A DNA stretch of 64,000 nt from Paenibacillus radicis (ex Xue et al. 2023) (GCF_024722015.1 NZ_JANQBD010000037.1:1-64000), one strand, 5' to 3'; numbered from the stretch's first letter, positions 18,423-28,313 are shown. Notes: generated by a model from the letters alone, not told the origin. Made by a program: numbers and translations.

Positions 18423-20450
18423 TTAATCCTGTTTATGCAAGATAGCAACCCCATTAGGTTCCAACTGCAGTTTATCGCGGAGAGTACTGCCGCCAAGCAG
18501 TTCGATGAAAGCTCCTTCTGGCAACTGCATATCAACTGTCTGCGCCAGATGGTTGAGTACAAAGATAAAACGTTGGTCGCCATTAGTTCGCACGCTCAAC
18601 TCCACACCAGCTGGTACATCCAATGGTGCTGCAAGGCCCACATCGCCAAGAATATGCCCTAACAATCCATCAATGAAGGACTCCTCCACTTGGGTGCCCA
18701 CATAGTAGGCCTTGCCTTGCCCAAAATTATTGACTGTAACTGCAGGCGATCCTGCGAAAAAGTCAGCCTTAAAGCTACCCAGAGATACTGCTCCCTCTAA
18801 ACGTATAAGATCGGCCCAAAGATTGCAGTTGTATTCGCCATCTGCCTCACCTAATCCTTCAACATTAATGGCATTGGTTTGTCCAGGCAGCATTGGGTCA
18901 AATTCTTCAACGCAAAGACCAAGTAGTTTACGCAAAGGCGCAGGGTAACCGCCCAGATGGATACGATCGTTCTCATCAACAATACCGCTGAAGAACGTTG
19001 TGAGCAAAGTACCTCCTGCTTGAACATAAGCCTCTAAGTTGTCAGCTACGCCGTCTCCTACCATGTACATTGCAGGTGCCAACACTAGCTTATAGCCGCT
19101 TAAATCTGCATTGGGTTGGACAAAGTCAACCCCTACATTACTCTTGAACAATGCCTGATAATATTGACGAACTTGTTCTACATACAGCACATCACGGTTG
19201 GGCTTGGAGTCCAGCTCCAGCGCCCACCAGTTATGCCAATCAAATAGGATGGCCACCTTCGATTCAACGCGAGCGTCAACAATAGCGTCGAGCAGCTTCA
19301 GCTCGTTGCCCAGTTGCTCCACTTCGCGGTAAATCCGACTGTTCTCATCTCCAGTATGCGTGACCATGGCTCCGTGAAACTTTTCCGCTCCAGCCCATGA
19401 TTGGCGCCATTGAAAGAACATTACCCCATCGCCACCACGAGCGATAGTCTGATAGCTCCATAGACGCATGACACCCGGTCTCTTCAATGGATTATGCTGC
19501 CGCCAGTTCACTTGACTCGTAACTTGCTCCATTAGAATAAATGGTTGTCCACCCTTTAGGCTGCGCATCAAATCATGCTGCATTGCAGCAAAAACAGGAA
19601 TTCCGCTCGTCGGCTCCGGATAGCTGTCCCAGGTGACTACATCCATATGCTTAGCCCATTCGAACTGATCCAGCGGCTTAAACGCACCCATGAAGTTGGT
19701 CATAATGGGAAGCTCAGGCGTGATCTCCTTGAGAATACGATGTTCACCCAAATAAGCATCCAGCAAGCTGTCGGACATAAAGCGCATATAGTCGAGCTGC
19801 TGTCCTGGATTGGCGTAAGTAGGTGTCTTGCCAGGCAGTCCAATTTCATCCCAACCATAATATTTCTGACTCCAGAAGTTTGTGCCCCAACTTGAATTCA
19901 GCACATCCAGTGTACCGTACCTTTTCTGTAACCAAACTCTGAATTCCAATGTGCATTCATCACAATAGCAGCGAGAAATATGACAGGCATACTCATTATT
20001 AATATGCCACATCGCCAAGGCAGGATGATCCTTGTAGCGTTCAGCGAGCTTGCGGACCAACTGCTGCCCATACAATCGAAATGCCTTGCTATTCGGGCAG
20101 TAGTGCTGTCTCGAGCCCTGCATATAGCGTGCCCCATTCTCATCAACCGGAAGCGACTCTGGATGCAGCTTGGCCAACCAAGCTGGAGGGGACGCTGTGG
20201 CTGTCGCAAGGTCAGCCATGATTCCGTTAGCCGCGAGCAAATCCATTAGCCGGTCCATCCAGGCAAATTCATAGGTTTGCGGACCCGGCTGCAAGGCAGC
20301 CCAGCTGAAAATGCCAATACTGACAATATTGACACCCGCTTTCTTCATTAATCTCATATCCTCAAGCCAAACTTCCTCCGGCCATTGCTCTGGATTGTAA
20401 TCCCCTCCATAAAACATATGGGGCAGTTTAACATTTTTGGATACCGCCAT
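18423..20450 (-). CDS. Glycoside hydrolase family 42 beta-galactosidase
   Basis: 675 residues, full GH42 length: TIM-barrel catalytic domain starting HMFYGGDYNPEQWP, acid/base E153 in MWHINNEYACH, nucleophile E308 in PFILMEQ, and the zinc cysteines C118, C156, C161, C163, C166; then the trimerisation domain and a small C-terminal beta domain. No signal peptide, so cytosolic; hydrolyses galactosides or galacto-oligosaccharides. Divergent from an AraC-type regulator with a 139-bp intergenic region containing a 20-bp palindrome, which suggests that regulator controls it. Confidence 0.95.
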   Translation of the reverse strand: MAVSKNVKLPHMFYGGDYNPEQWPEEVWLEDMRLMKKAGVNIVSIGIFSWAALQPGPQTYEFAWMDRLMDLLAANGIMADLATATASPPAWLAKLHPESLPVDENGARYMQGSRQHYCPNSKAFRLYGQQLVRKLAERYKDHPALAMWHINNEYACHISRCYCDECTLEFRVWLQKRYGTLDVLNSSWGTNFWSQKYYGWDEIGLPGKTPTYANPGQQLDYMRFMSDSLLDAYLGEHRILKEITPELPIMTNFMGAFKPLDQFEWAKHMDVVTWDSYPEPTSGIPVFAAMQHDLMRSLKGGQPFILMEQVTSQVNWRQHNPLKRPGVMRLWSYQTIARGGDGVMFFQWRQSWAGAEKFHGAMVTHTGDENSRIYREVEQLGNELKLLDAIVDARVESKVAILFDWHNWWALELDSKPNRDVLYVEQVRQYYQALFKSNVGVDFVQPNADLSGYKLVLAPAMYMVGDGVADNLEAYVQAGGTLLTTFFSGIVDENDRIHLGGYPAPLRKLLGLCVEEFDPMLPGQTNAINVEGLGEADGEYNCNLWADLIRLEGAVSLGSFKADFFAGSPAVTVNNFGQGKAYYVGTQVEESFIDGLLGHILGDVGLAAPLDVPAGVELSVRTNGDQRFIFVLNHLAQTVDMQLPEGAFIELLGGSTLRDKLQLEPNGVAILHKQD

Positions 20451-20536
20451 AACGTATTACCTCCTTCATCAAATACAATCATATGAGTATGATAATCCTA
20501 ATCTTTCTACTATATCAATCAGAGTATTTTCTTGTT

Positions 20537-20556
20537 AATATGAAAATATTCATATT
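20537..20556. promoter_or_regulatory. Palindrome in the divergent lacA/araC intergenic region
   Basis: AATATGAA-AATA-TTCATATT: perfect 8-bp arms around four bases, placed between the starts of the beta-galactosidase and the AraC-type gene. Likely operator for a dimeric regulator. TTGACA (minus, about 20559-20564) adjoins it. Confidence 0.5.
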
Positions 20557-20589
20557 GTCTTGTCAATAAACAGTAGAAGGATGACAGAG

Positions 20590-21420
20590 ATGGATCATAA
20601 TATTTTCGGTGTCATTACAGAGATGGAAATGAAGTTTCCCATGTATGTAACAAGTGTCGGAAGCTGGTATAATCAGGAGCCGATGAGAAGAGAAGCAGGC
20701 TTCCCTGATTATCAGTGGATACAAACATTGAATGGTATGGGCCGACTAGAAGTAGGCGGCAAATCGTACACTGTCAGTCAAGGACAAGGAATGCTGCTGT
20801 TTCCACATGAAAAGCACGAATACACCCCCGTTCGGGAGCCATGGTCGCTTAAATGGGTTACTTTCAACGGTGCTCATATGTCGGAGATGCTAGCCTCTAT
20901 GCATTTTGACGCTTCTACGGTGCTTTATTTAACTAACCCTGACATTACACTCTCTAAGATAGGCGCTATTTTATCTCTGCTGCAATTGCAAAATCCGCTT
21001 CGCGGGGTAGAATGTTCAGCACTCGTCTACCAGCTTCTGCTCGACCTGTTTTTGTACACCTCCCACTCGGAGGTTCGTTCGAAACAACAGCATGCTGAAC
21101 AATTGGCACCGGCCTTTCATTATATTGAAGAAAATTACAATCAACCCATCAGTCTCCAGCAGTTGGCGGATAGTCTAAGGGTAACACCTCAGCACACCTG
21201 TCTTCTATTTCAGCAAGCGCTGGGAATTAGGCCCATTACCTATTTAACCCATTACCGGCTGCGTAAAGCGAAGGAGCTGCTCCTGCAACAATTGGATATG
21301 GAGGTCCGCGATGTGGCCCAACATGTAGGCTACGAGGACAGCAGTTATTTTATTAAATTATTTAAAAAGCAAGAAGGTGTCACTCCAAGTCATTTTCGCA
21401 AAATTCATCGTCGACTTTAG
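20590..21420 (+). CDS. AraC-family transcriptional regulator
   Basis: 276 residues: N-terminal cupin-like effector domain (GMGRLEVGGKSYTVSQGQGMLLFPHEKHEY) and a C-terminal pair of AraC helix-turn-helix motifs (ISLQQLADSLRVTPQHTCLLFQQALGIRPITYL and EVRDVAQHVGYEDSSYFIKLFKKQEGVTPSHFRK). ATG 20590 is preferred (AGAAGG nine bases upstream); the frame opens at TTG 20560. Probably a sugar-responsive activator of the divergent GH42 gene, from context only. Confidence 0.9.
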   Translation: MDHNIFGVITEMEMKFPMYVTSVGSWYNQEPMRREAGFPDYQWIQTLNGMGRLEVGGKSYTVSQGQGMLLFPHEKHEYTPVREPWSLKWVTFNGAHMSEMLASMHFDASTVLYLTNPDITLSKIGAILSLLQLQNPLRGVECSALVYQLLLDLFLYTSHSEVRSKQQHAEQLAPAFHYIEENYNQPISLQQLADSLRVTPQHTCLLFQQALGIRPITYLTHYRLRKAKELLLQQLDMEVRDVAQHVGYEDSSYFIKLFKKQEGVTPSHFRKIHRRL

Positions 21421-21490
21421 GTAACTTTGCTTGATTAAATCCGTTTATACAACATATGAATATTAAAATCGTAAGCAAAGGAGATGTTGA

Positions 21491-22351
21491 ATGGGTGGCT
21501 CAAGAATGAATAGACGGGCCTTTTTGAAAAAATGCGCCTACACGCTCGCCGGAACAGTCTTAGCACCATTCTCCGGTTATGGTTACGCGAGGTACGCTGA
21601 GCCTGGATGGCTTCAGACTCGGATGATTACGCTATCCCTTAAGCGGCTTCCTGCTGCCTTTGACGGCGTACGTGTGATCCAATTCAGTGATGTCCATCTA
21701 GGCTTTCACTACTCCGTCAAGCAGTTAACCCATCTGGTTGGGGTCATCCAAAATTTACAGCCTGATTTGATCTGCTTCACTGGTGATTTGTTCGATTCCG
21801 TAGTCAGCGAGGATAATCAGATTCTTCAGCAATTATCCCTGCTGAAAGCCCCGCTAGGCAAAGCAGCGGTGCTTGGAAACCACGACTATTATGGCAAGGA
21901 GTCGGAGAAAATCTCAGGCATCCTCACTAACAGCGGCTTCGACCTTCTAATCAACCGATCAATCCCTATAAAAAGGGGCGGCTCCAGGATATGGCTAAGT
22001 GGTGTAGATGATATGTGGGATGGTAAACCCGACCTGCGAAAAGCGCTTCTACAGGTGCCAAAGGAAGAATTCACTTTGCTTCTATCCCATTGCCCTGATT
22101 TCGCGGATATAGCGCTTCAGCACCCCGTTGATCTGCAATTATCTGGGCACACTCATGGCGGCCAAGTCCGCTTGCCTTTCTACGGTCATGTGGTCACCCC
22201 CCAATTTGGCCAAAAATATGTCGATGGCTTGTACACGCTAGGCAACGGCAAGCTTCAGGTCTATACGAATCGCGGCATCGGAGTCTCTGTCATGCCTATC
22301 CGGTTTTGGTGCAGGCCGGAGTTGACCGTATTTACACTCCATAGGGCTTGA
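21491..22351 (+). CDS. Tat-exported metallophosphoesterase (YkuE-like)
   Basis: 286 residues. Twin-arginine signal NRRAFLKK at 7-14 with a weak hydrophobic stretch, then a calcineurin-type phosphoesterase core: SDVHLG (D67, H69), GDLFD, GNHDYYG, SHCPD and GHTHGGQ. B. subtilis YkuE, a known Tat substrate that binds the cell wall, has the same layout. GGAG seven bases before ATG 21491. The physiological substrate is unknown. Confidence 0.87.
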   Translation: MGGSRMNRRAFLKKCAYTLAGTVLAPFSGYGYARYAEPGWLQTRMITLSLKRLPAAFDGVRVIQFSDVHLGFHYSVKQLTHLVGVIQNLQPDLICFTGDLFDSVVSEDNQILQQLSLLKAPLGKAAVLGNHDYYGKESEKISGILTNSGFDLLINRSIPIKRGGSRIWLSGVDDMWDGKPDLRKALLQVPKEEFTLLLSHCPDFADIALQHPVDLQLSGHTHGGQVRLPFYGHVVTPQFGQKYVDGLYTLGNGKLQVYTNRGIGVSVMPIRFWCRPELTVFTLHRA

Positions 22352-22393
22352 GCCCGGAAAAATATTACAGCTTAAATTCTCTGTTCAAGAAAA

Positions 22394-22434
22394 AAGGCAG
22401 CTCTTTGCAAACAACGCAAAGAAGCTGCCTTTTA
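22394..22434. terminator. Bidirectional terminator between convergent genes
   Basis: GGCAGCT-CTTTGC and GCAAAG-A-AGCTGCC (22396-22429) pair around a 7-nt loop, with A-run before and T-run after, serving both the phosphoesterase gene and speB. Confidence 0.85.
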
Positions 22435-22454
22435 TATTTTTGTTGAAGCTGGGG

Positions 22455-23324
22455 TTACTTTACAAGCCCAAGCAATATTTCACGAATTAATTTCGCCGCT
22501 ACGATTTGCGTCTGCTCTGTCGGATCATACGCAGGAGCTACTTCCACAACGTCGGCGCCAACAAAGTTGAGATTCGCCGCAGCCATAGCATGGATGGCAC
22601 CTAGAAGCTCCTTGGAGGTAATCCCTCCCGCTTCTGCAGTACCTGTACCCGGTGCACAGGACGGATCGAGCACGTCAATATCAATAGTCAAATAAATAGG
22701 ACGTCCAGCAAGCTCCGGGAGTACCTTCTTCAAAGGCTCCAGCACTTCGAACGGATGGAAATTAATATTCTCACGAGCATACTTGAACTCCTCGCGGGAG
22801 CCAGAACGGATACCAAACTGGTAAATGTTTCGTCCGCCCATCAACTCAGCTGCTTTGCGCAGTGGCGTTGAATGGGATAACGGCTCTCCTTCATATTGTT
22901 CACGCAAGTCAGCATGAGCGTCGAAATGAACAATCGCCAAGTCAGGATACTTGGCATATACTTCACGGAATACCGGCCAAGAGCACAAATGCTCTCCGCC
23001 AAGGCCAAGAGGGAATTTACCGTCGTTCAGCAGACCACGGACATATTCACCGATAATGTCCAAGCTGCGCCCAGGATTACCGAAAGGCAGAAGCAGATCG
23101 CCTGCGTCGAAGTAGGTTATTTCCTCCAGGCTTTTATCCAAATAAGGACTGTACTCTTCTAGTCCGATCGATACCTCACGGATACGGGGGGGACCAAACC
23201 GGGAACCGGGACGGAAGCTGACCGTATAATCCATTGGCATGCCATAGATAACAGCACGGGAGGCTTCATAATTATCGGAGCTTAAAATAAACACGTTGCC
23301 GGAATAAGCTTGATCCAAACGCAT
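22455..23324 (-). CDS. speB: Agmatinase
   Basis: 289 residues of the ureohydrolase family with manganese-binding motifs GGEH, VHFDAHADLR and DIDVLDPSCAPGTGTAEAGG. Converts agmatine to putrescine and urea. It follows speE by 22 bp in the same direction, giving a putrescine-spermidine operon as in the B. subtilis speE-speB pair. Confidence 0.96.
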   Translation of the reverse strand: MRLDQAYSGNVFILSSDNYEASRAVIYGMPMDYTVSFRPGSRFGPPRIREVSIGLEEYSPYLDKSLEEITYFDAGDLLLPFGNPGRSLDIIGEYVRGLLNDGKFPLGLGGEHLCSWPVFREVYAKYPDLAIVHFDAHADLREQYEGEPLSHSTPLRKAAELMGGRNIYQFGIRSGSREEFKYARENINFHPFEVLEPLKKVLPELAGRPIYLTIDIDVLDPSCAPGTGTAEAGGITSKELLGAIHAMAAANLNFVGADVVEVAPAYDPTEQTQIVAAKLIREILLGLVK

Positions 23325-23346
23325 GCATTACACTTCCTTCAACAAA

Positions 23347-24174
23347 TTATTTACAAAGATCCTCTACGAACTTCGGCAGCGCAAATGCTGCTTTGTGAAG
23401 GCGCGGGGAGTAATATTTAGTGTTGATTTCGGGAATTTTCGTTTCATCAACTTGCAATGGATCATGCTTTTTGCTACCTAAAGTGAAGGTCCACAAGCCG
23501 CTTGGGTAGGTAGGAATATTCGCGCAATACACGCGTACGATCGGGAAAATTTCTTTTACATCACGATTGACGCTTTGGATCAGATCCGCTTTAAACCACG
23601 GGTTGTCTGTTTGTGCAACGAAAATGCCATCTTCTTTCAGTGATTCATAGATACCTTGGTAAAATCCTTTACTGAACAGCTCAACTGCCGGGCCTACAGG
23701 CTCTGTAGAATCGACCATGATAACATCATAAGTATTTTTATGATCATGAATATGCATGTAGCCATCGTTCACGATTACTTCAACACGAGGATTGTCCAAT
23801 TCACCGGCAATTTCGGGTAAGTATTTTTTAGAATACTCAATAACCTTGCCGTCAATTTCAACCAGAACTGCCTTTTCCACTTCAGGATGCTTCAGCACTT
23901 CACGAATGACGCCGCCGTCGCCGCCGCCCACAACAAGTACATGCTTAGGATTAGGATGCGTGTACAACGCAGGATGTGCCACCATTTCATGATACACAAA
24001 CTCATCCTTTACCGTGGTCATAACCATACCGTCCAGTACAAGCATGCGGCCAAATTCCAATGTATCGATTATGGCAAGATCTTGAAAATCGGTTTTCTCC
24101 GTCACAAGTGTCTCGCGAATTTTCGCGGTAATACCGAATTGCTCCGTTTGTTTCTCCGTATACCATAATTCCAT
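23347..24174 (-). CDS. speE: Spermidine synthase
   Basis: 275 residues: N-terminal beta domain ([18 protein letters not shown]) and a Rossmann-type aminopropyltransferase domain with [26 protein letters not shown] and [14 protein letters not shown]. Transfers aminopropyl from decarboxylated SAM to putrescine. ATG 24174 has AAGGGTG upstream and matches the family start; the frame remains open for 35 more codons upstream without support. Confidence 0.96.
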   Translation of the reverse strand: MELWYTEKQTEQFGITAKIRETLVTEKTDFQDLAIIDTLEFGRMLVLDGMVMTTVKDEFVYHEMVAHPALYTHPNPKHVLVVGGGDGGVIREVLKHPEVEKAVLVEIDGKVIEYSKKYLPEIAGELDNPRVEVIVNDGYMHIHDHKNTYDVIMVDSTEPVGPAVELFSKGFYQGIYESLKEDGIFVAQTDNPWFKADLIQSVNRDVKEIFPIVRVYCANIPTYPSGLWTFTLGSKKHDPLQVDETKIPEINTKYYSPRLHKAAFALPKFVEDLCK

Positions 24175-24458
24175 GGTTCGTTTCACCCTTCTTTCACACG
24201 AATTCCCGCCCATTCCATTACATGTCTCATTATAAAATGACGCGGCTTTACTAAGTAACACCTTGCTGCTATACATCAAATTGTATTATAGTGTATCCTT
24301 CCAAAAATGCAAATACAAACGGCCCTAAAAAGCCCCCGTTCAAAAAAAATTAACATTAACCTGCTTTTAGATGAATAAGCGCTGCTATGTTTTTCCATAA
24401 TGGAAAGTGTGTACTTATTTAAAATACTAGTTTTCTTTCAGGAAAGGATCGATGATCC

Positions 24459-26540
24459 GTGTCCGATATGCAGAACAAACGCCCACACCCGTCTCAGCAA
24501 ACTAAAGCTAATGAATCCGATCAGCAACGCTGGTTCAAGCGAATTAAAAAAATGAGTTCTTTAAGCTTTTCCACACTCATTTTATGCGCGGCCGCTCTCT
24601 TCATTATGCTGTTATACATGCGCTCACAGGCGCTCCCCGTTTCCAAAATGGGGCCATCCACCGAAATATTCGATAACCACGGCGAAGTTATCGAGACATT
24701 AAATGGCGGCAAAAACAGCCAAAATGTTTCCTTGGACGAAATTTCTCCCAATTTGATCCAAGCCACGCTGGCTATTGAAGATCGCAATTTTTATCATCAC
24801 TATGGATTTGATATGCGCGGAATTGCCAGAGCCGCTGTTGTCAATCTTCAGCACATGTCTAAAGTGCAGGGCGCCGGAACGATCACGCAGCAGCTCGCCC
24901 GCAATCTGTATTTATCGCATGAGCGGACCTGGACACGAAAGTTAAAAGAAACTTACTACGCTGTTCAGATGGAACTGCAGATGAGCAAGGATCAAATTCT
25001 TGAGGAGTATTTAAACCAAATTTATTATGGCCACTCCACTTACGGTATTCAAGCGGCGGCCAAGCTGTTCTTTGGTAAGGACGCCAAGGAGTTGAGCTTG
25101 GCCGAGAGCGCGATGCTCGCCGGAATTCCGAAAGGACCGCGTTACTACTCCCCTTACTATGACGCTAAGAATGCGAAAGAACGACAAGGTACCGTTCTGC
25201 AAACCATGGTCGTCTCAGGCTCTATTACTCAGCAGGAAGCGGATAAAGCTTCAAAAGAGAAGCTTACGATACTGCCTTTAGAGAAGAAAAAGCCCGCTAT
25301 CGGAGGATATTTCCGTGACTATGTACGAAGCATCGCCATCGGACAGCTTGGCATAAGTGAGGACCAATTCGAAGAGCAAGGACTGAAAATTTATACAACA
25401 CTGGACATTAATGCTCAAAAGGTTGCCGAAGAAGTAGTCACGGACCAGCTAAGCAAATTTACGGAAATGCAAGCCGCGCTCATCGCTATTGATCCACGAA
25501 ACGGCTACATAAAGGCAATGGTAGGCGGGCGCGATTATGGCGAAAACCAATTTAACCGGGTATTCGCAGACAGCCGTCAACCCGGCTCCTCCTTCAAGCC
25601 GATCGTGTATGTCACAGCGTTGCAGCAGAAGCAGTACACGCCAATTACACAATTTAAAAGTGAGCCGACAACCTTCACCTATGACAACGGAAGGCAGAGC
25701 TACACCCCCGGAAATTTCGGCAACACTTATTACAATACGATCGATCTAAGACAAGCTATTGCAAAGTCGGATAATATTTTTGCTGTACATACCCTGCTTG
25801 AGGTTGGTGCTGAGAATGTCATTGCTACGGCTCAAAAAATGGGTATCAAGAGTCCTATGAAGCCTCTCCCTTCTTTGGCACTGGGGACTTTCCCCATTAG
25901 TCCGTTTGAGATGGCATCGGCGTTCGGTATATTTGCCAATCAAGGGGTACGTGTAGAACCGACAGCTATCGTCCGCATTGAGGATAGCCGTGGTCGACCG
26001 CTATACGAATCAAAACCGGTAATGGAAAAGGTTATCGAAGCACCCTACACCTACGTAATGACTCAACTGATGGAGAGCGTATTCGAACAGGGAGGAACCG
26101 GTAACCGGGTCTCCAATGTGCTGAAGCGCCCTGTCGCAGGGAAAACCGGTACAACCAATACAGATGCTTGGCTGGTAGGTTACACCCCTGAACTGTCAAC
26201 TGCTGTTTGGGTCGGTTACGACAAGGATCGCAATATTAGTACGGTTGAATCCCATTTGGCTGCCCCGATTTTTGCCGAGTTTACAGAGCGAGCGCTAGAG
26301 TCGGTACCGCCTAAGCTGTTCGCGGTTCCTGAAGGAGTCGTGAGCGTGTATATTGATCCGGCATCAGGCAAGCTTGCCAACGAAGGCTGCCCGAATTCAC
26401 GGATGGAGGCTTTCGTGGAAGGTACCGAGCCGACGGAATATTGTACCGAGCAGCCCGTGAAAAAGGATACAGGCAAGACGGATAAGCCAAAGGGCAATGG
26501 AACATGGTGGGAAGATTTGAAGCGTTGGTGGAATGAGTAA
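24459..26540 (+). CDS. Class A penicillin-binding protein (PbpG-like)
   Basis: 693 residues: short basic N terminus, one membrane segment (about 34-54), a GT51 transglycosylase domain (E107 in IEDRNFYHHYG; GAGTITQQLARNL; RKLKE) and a transpeptidase domain with SxxK (S377-K380 in PGSSFK), KSDN and KTGTTN. The last ~60 residues are low-complexity and rich in Lys/Gly. Polymerises and cross-links peptidoglycan outside the membrane. Next to speE, as pbpG is in B. subtilis. Start GTG 24459; ATG 24468 is an alternative. Confidence 0.93.
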   Translation: MSDMQNKRPHPSQQTKANESDQQRWFKRIKKMSSLSFSTLILCAAALFIMLLYMRSQALPVSKMGPSTEIFDNHGEVIETLNGGKNSQNVSLDEISPNLIQATLAIEDRNFYHHYGFDMRGIARAAVVNLQHMSKVQGAGTITQQLARNLYLSHERTWTRKLKETYYAVQMELQMSKDQILEEYLNQIYYGHSTYGIQAAAKLFFGKDAKELSLAESAMLAGIPKGPRYYSPYYDAKNAKERQGTVLQTMVVSGSITQQEADKASKEKLTILPLEKKKPAIGGYFRDYVRSIAIGQLGISEDQFEEQGLKIYTTLDINAQKVAEEVVTDQLSKFTEMQAALIAIDPRNGYIKAMVGGRDYGENQFNRVFADSRQPGSSFKPIVYVTALQQKQYTPITQFKSEPTTFTYDNGRQSYTPGNFGNTYYNTIDLRQAIAKSDNIFAVHTLLEVGAENVIATAQKMGIKSPMKPLPSLALGTFPISPFEMASAFGIFANQGVRVEPTAIVRIEDSRGRPLYESKPVMEKVIEAPYTYVMTQLMESVFEQGGTGNRVSNVLKRPVAGKTGTTNTDAWLVGYTPELSTAVWVGYDKDRNISTVESHLAAPIFAEFTERALESVPPKLFAVPEGVVSVYIDPASGKLANEGCPNSRMEAFVEGTEPTEYCTEQPVKKDTGKTDKPKGNGTWWEDLKRWWNE

Positions 26541-26626
26541 TAACATTAGTTGAAATCCCGCCCGTACTCGCATATGCTTAGGCTAGAGGACAAGGTCCAA
26601 TATCTGGTAAGGAGTGTGGGTGGAGC

Positions 26627-27448
26627 ATGGGTTTGCAAAATGAATGGGTGAAATTTGGCGAAGACGGGCAGTACTCAGGATTTCTAGTGCTGCCAGAGGG
26701 CCCGACCGCGGCTGAAAAGCCCGCGGTCATCGTTATCCAAGAGATATGGGGCGTCGACGCCCATATCCAGGATGTAACCATCCGATTCGCGAAGGCCGGA
26801 TACGTGGCATTTGCGCCGGACCTGTTCCATCGGGACGGCGTTAAGGCGCCCGCGCTGCAGGAGGATCGAGTCGCAACCGCGAAGCGTTTTCTCGATACGA
26901 TTCCGCCGGCAGCATGGCGTGATCCGGAAGCACGCGGCAAAGCGCTAAGCGAGCTTCCGGACTCTGAGGGTCAAGCCATAGGCGAGACCCTGGAGGCAAT
27001 CTTCTCCGCAGGCTCACAGGCGCCGGCGTATCTTGAGCTGCTCGCTGCAAGCGCAGGCTATCTGCGCGGACGTGCGGGCGGTTCGCGGCCACGTGCCGTG
27101 GGCGCGGTAGGCTTTTGCCTGGGCGGCATGTTAGCCGCACAGTTAGCCGTCCGCGACACGGAGCTAGGCGCCGCGGTAGTGTTCTACGGCAACCTGCCGC
27201 AAGCGGAGCAGGTGCCGCAGGTGCAGTGCCCTATGCTCGGTATTTTCGGCGAGCTCGATACGCGTATCACTGATCAAGTGCCTGCCTTCGCAGCGGCCAT
27301 GGAACTACATGGCAAACCGTTTGAGCACCGCATCTATGAGGGTGCTCCACATGCCTTCGCCAATGACACACGTGCTTCATATCGACCTGATGCGGCTCAG
27401 GATGCCTTTGCTCGTACATTTAATTTCCTGCGGGAGCATCTGGTATAG
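26627..27448 (+). CDS. Dienelactone hydrolase family protein
   Basis: 273 residues, alpha/beta hydrolase of the dienelactone hydrolase type: QEIWGV (Glu holding the nucleophile), nucleophile Cys in GFCLGG, Asp in FGELDTRI and His in APHAF. Typical length is ~240; the extra ~35 residues are an insertion (about 85-125). Base composition is clearly more G+C-rich than the neighbouring PBP and NTase genes. Real substrate is not known. Confidence 0.88.
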   Translation: MGLQNEWVKFGEDGQYSGFLVLPEGPTAAEKPAVIVIQEIWGVDAHIQDVTIRFAKAGYVAFAPDLFHRDGVKAPALQEDRVATAKRFLDTIPPAAWRDPEARGKALSELPDSEGQAIGETLEAIFSAGSQAPAYLELLAASAGYLRGRAGGSRPRAVGAVGFCLGGMLAAQLAVRDTELGAAVVFYGNLPQAEQVPQVQCPMLGIFGELDTRITDQVPAFAAAMELHGKPFEHRIYEGAPHAFANDTRASYRPDAAQDAFARTFNFLREHLV

Positions 27449-27492
27449 TAAGTAACAAGCAAAAAGCAGCAGCAATTCGCAATTCGAACACT

Positions 27493-27519
27493 TATGGACA
27501 CTATCCCCTTGCCTCAGCA
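27493..27519 (+). repeat. Dispersed 27-bp repeat, copy D
   Basis: TATGGACACTATCCCCTT followed by GCCTCAGCA; pairs with inverted copy E to form a ~136-bp unit just after the dienelactone hydrolase gene. Confidence 0.8.
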
Positions 27520-27601
27520 AACGAATAAAATAATTTTGCAGTAAATTCGGATTTGCTGAGGTAATTGGAATTGCTCGGTTGGTCAGGGTTGTTATCTGGC
27601 C

Positions 27602-27628
27602 CACTGAGTAAAGGGGATAGTGGCTATA
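27602..27628 (-). repeat. Dispersed 27-bp repeat, copy E (reverse)
   Basis: The minus strand reads TATAGCCACTATCCCCTT then TACTCAGTG. Copies D and E are inverted around an 82-bp centre that itself has a degenerate TTGG/GTTG-rich stretch, so the transcript could fold into one long hairpin. Confidence 0.8.
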
Positions 27629-27665
27629 AAGATAAGAATAAGAAATGATGGATTAAATAGAGTGG

Positions 27666-27716
27666 AAGGGACCGCCCAAAGAGTCTACTGACAAACGGGA
27701 AGGTCCCTTTCTTTAT
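27666..27716 (+). terminator. Terminator after dienelactone hydrolase
   Basis: AAGGGACC (27666-27673) and GGTCCCTT (27702-27709) pair, helped by GCCC/GGG inside, followed by TTCTTT. Confidence 0.7.
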
Positions 27717-27791
27717 AAGAAAAGTGAAAAACAAATTGCTTTTTTGGTAAAATGAGAGAAAATCTAGTTTAATCAAAATGAGGTGAGACGA

Positions 27792-28313
27792 TTGACGCTG
27801 CCATTGGAAACAGTCCGGCTATTGACGAAACAGCTGGATGAAGCCGGAATCCGTTACGCATCCGGCGGTAGCGGCCTGCTGTACAGCTTGGGCCTTATCG
27901 ATCAAGTCCACGATTGGGACCTGACTACAGATGCTCCATTGGATGATGTTACCGCTGCCCTCCAAGGTTGGTCCTGGACACAATCGTCCAGCGGCGACCA
28001 CCCTTTTGCCAGCAGCTATCGGATTCAAGTAACCGACCAACAGCTTCCTATCGATATGATCGGCCAGTTCGCCATTCATAGTGAAAATGGAATTTGCCGC
28101 TTACCAACGGTCCCATCTTTTGAATGGCAAGGTATTCTTATGGGAAGTCCCGAGGTGTGGGCCGTTTCTTACGCTCTAATGAACCGTATAGCAAAGTCCG
28201 ATAAGCTCTTTGCATACCTGAAGCAACACCAAGCTGACCGGAATGCTCTGCATTTGCTGTTGGCCGAGCCCTTGCCTGCTTACTTAAGCGCCAAATTGCT
28301 TGCCCTACTATAA
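27792..28313 (+). CDS. Nucleotidyltransferase-fold protein
   Basis: 173 residues with the minimal Pol-beta nucleotidyltransferase pattern: GGSGLLYSLG, then DWDL with two acidic residues about 20 residues later, and a third Asp in LPIDMIG. The fold is shared with aminoglycoside nucleotidyltransferases and uncharacterised MNT proteins; no specific substrate can be read. TTG 27792 is chosen because GAGGTG lies six bases upstream. Confidence 0.72.
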   Translation: MTLPLETVRLLTKQLDEAGIRYASGGSGLLYSLGLIDQVHDWDLTTDAPLDDVTAALQGWSWTQSSSGDHPFASSYRIQVTDQQLPIDMIGQFAIHSENGICRLPTVPSFEWQGILMGSPEVWAVSYALMNRIAKSDKLFAYLKQHQADRNALHLLLAEPLPAYLSAKLLALL

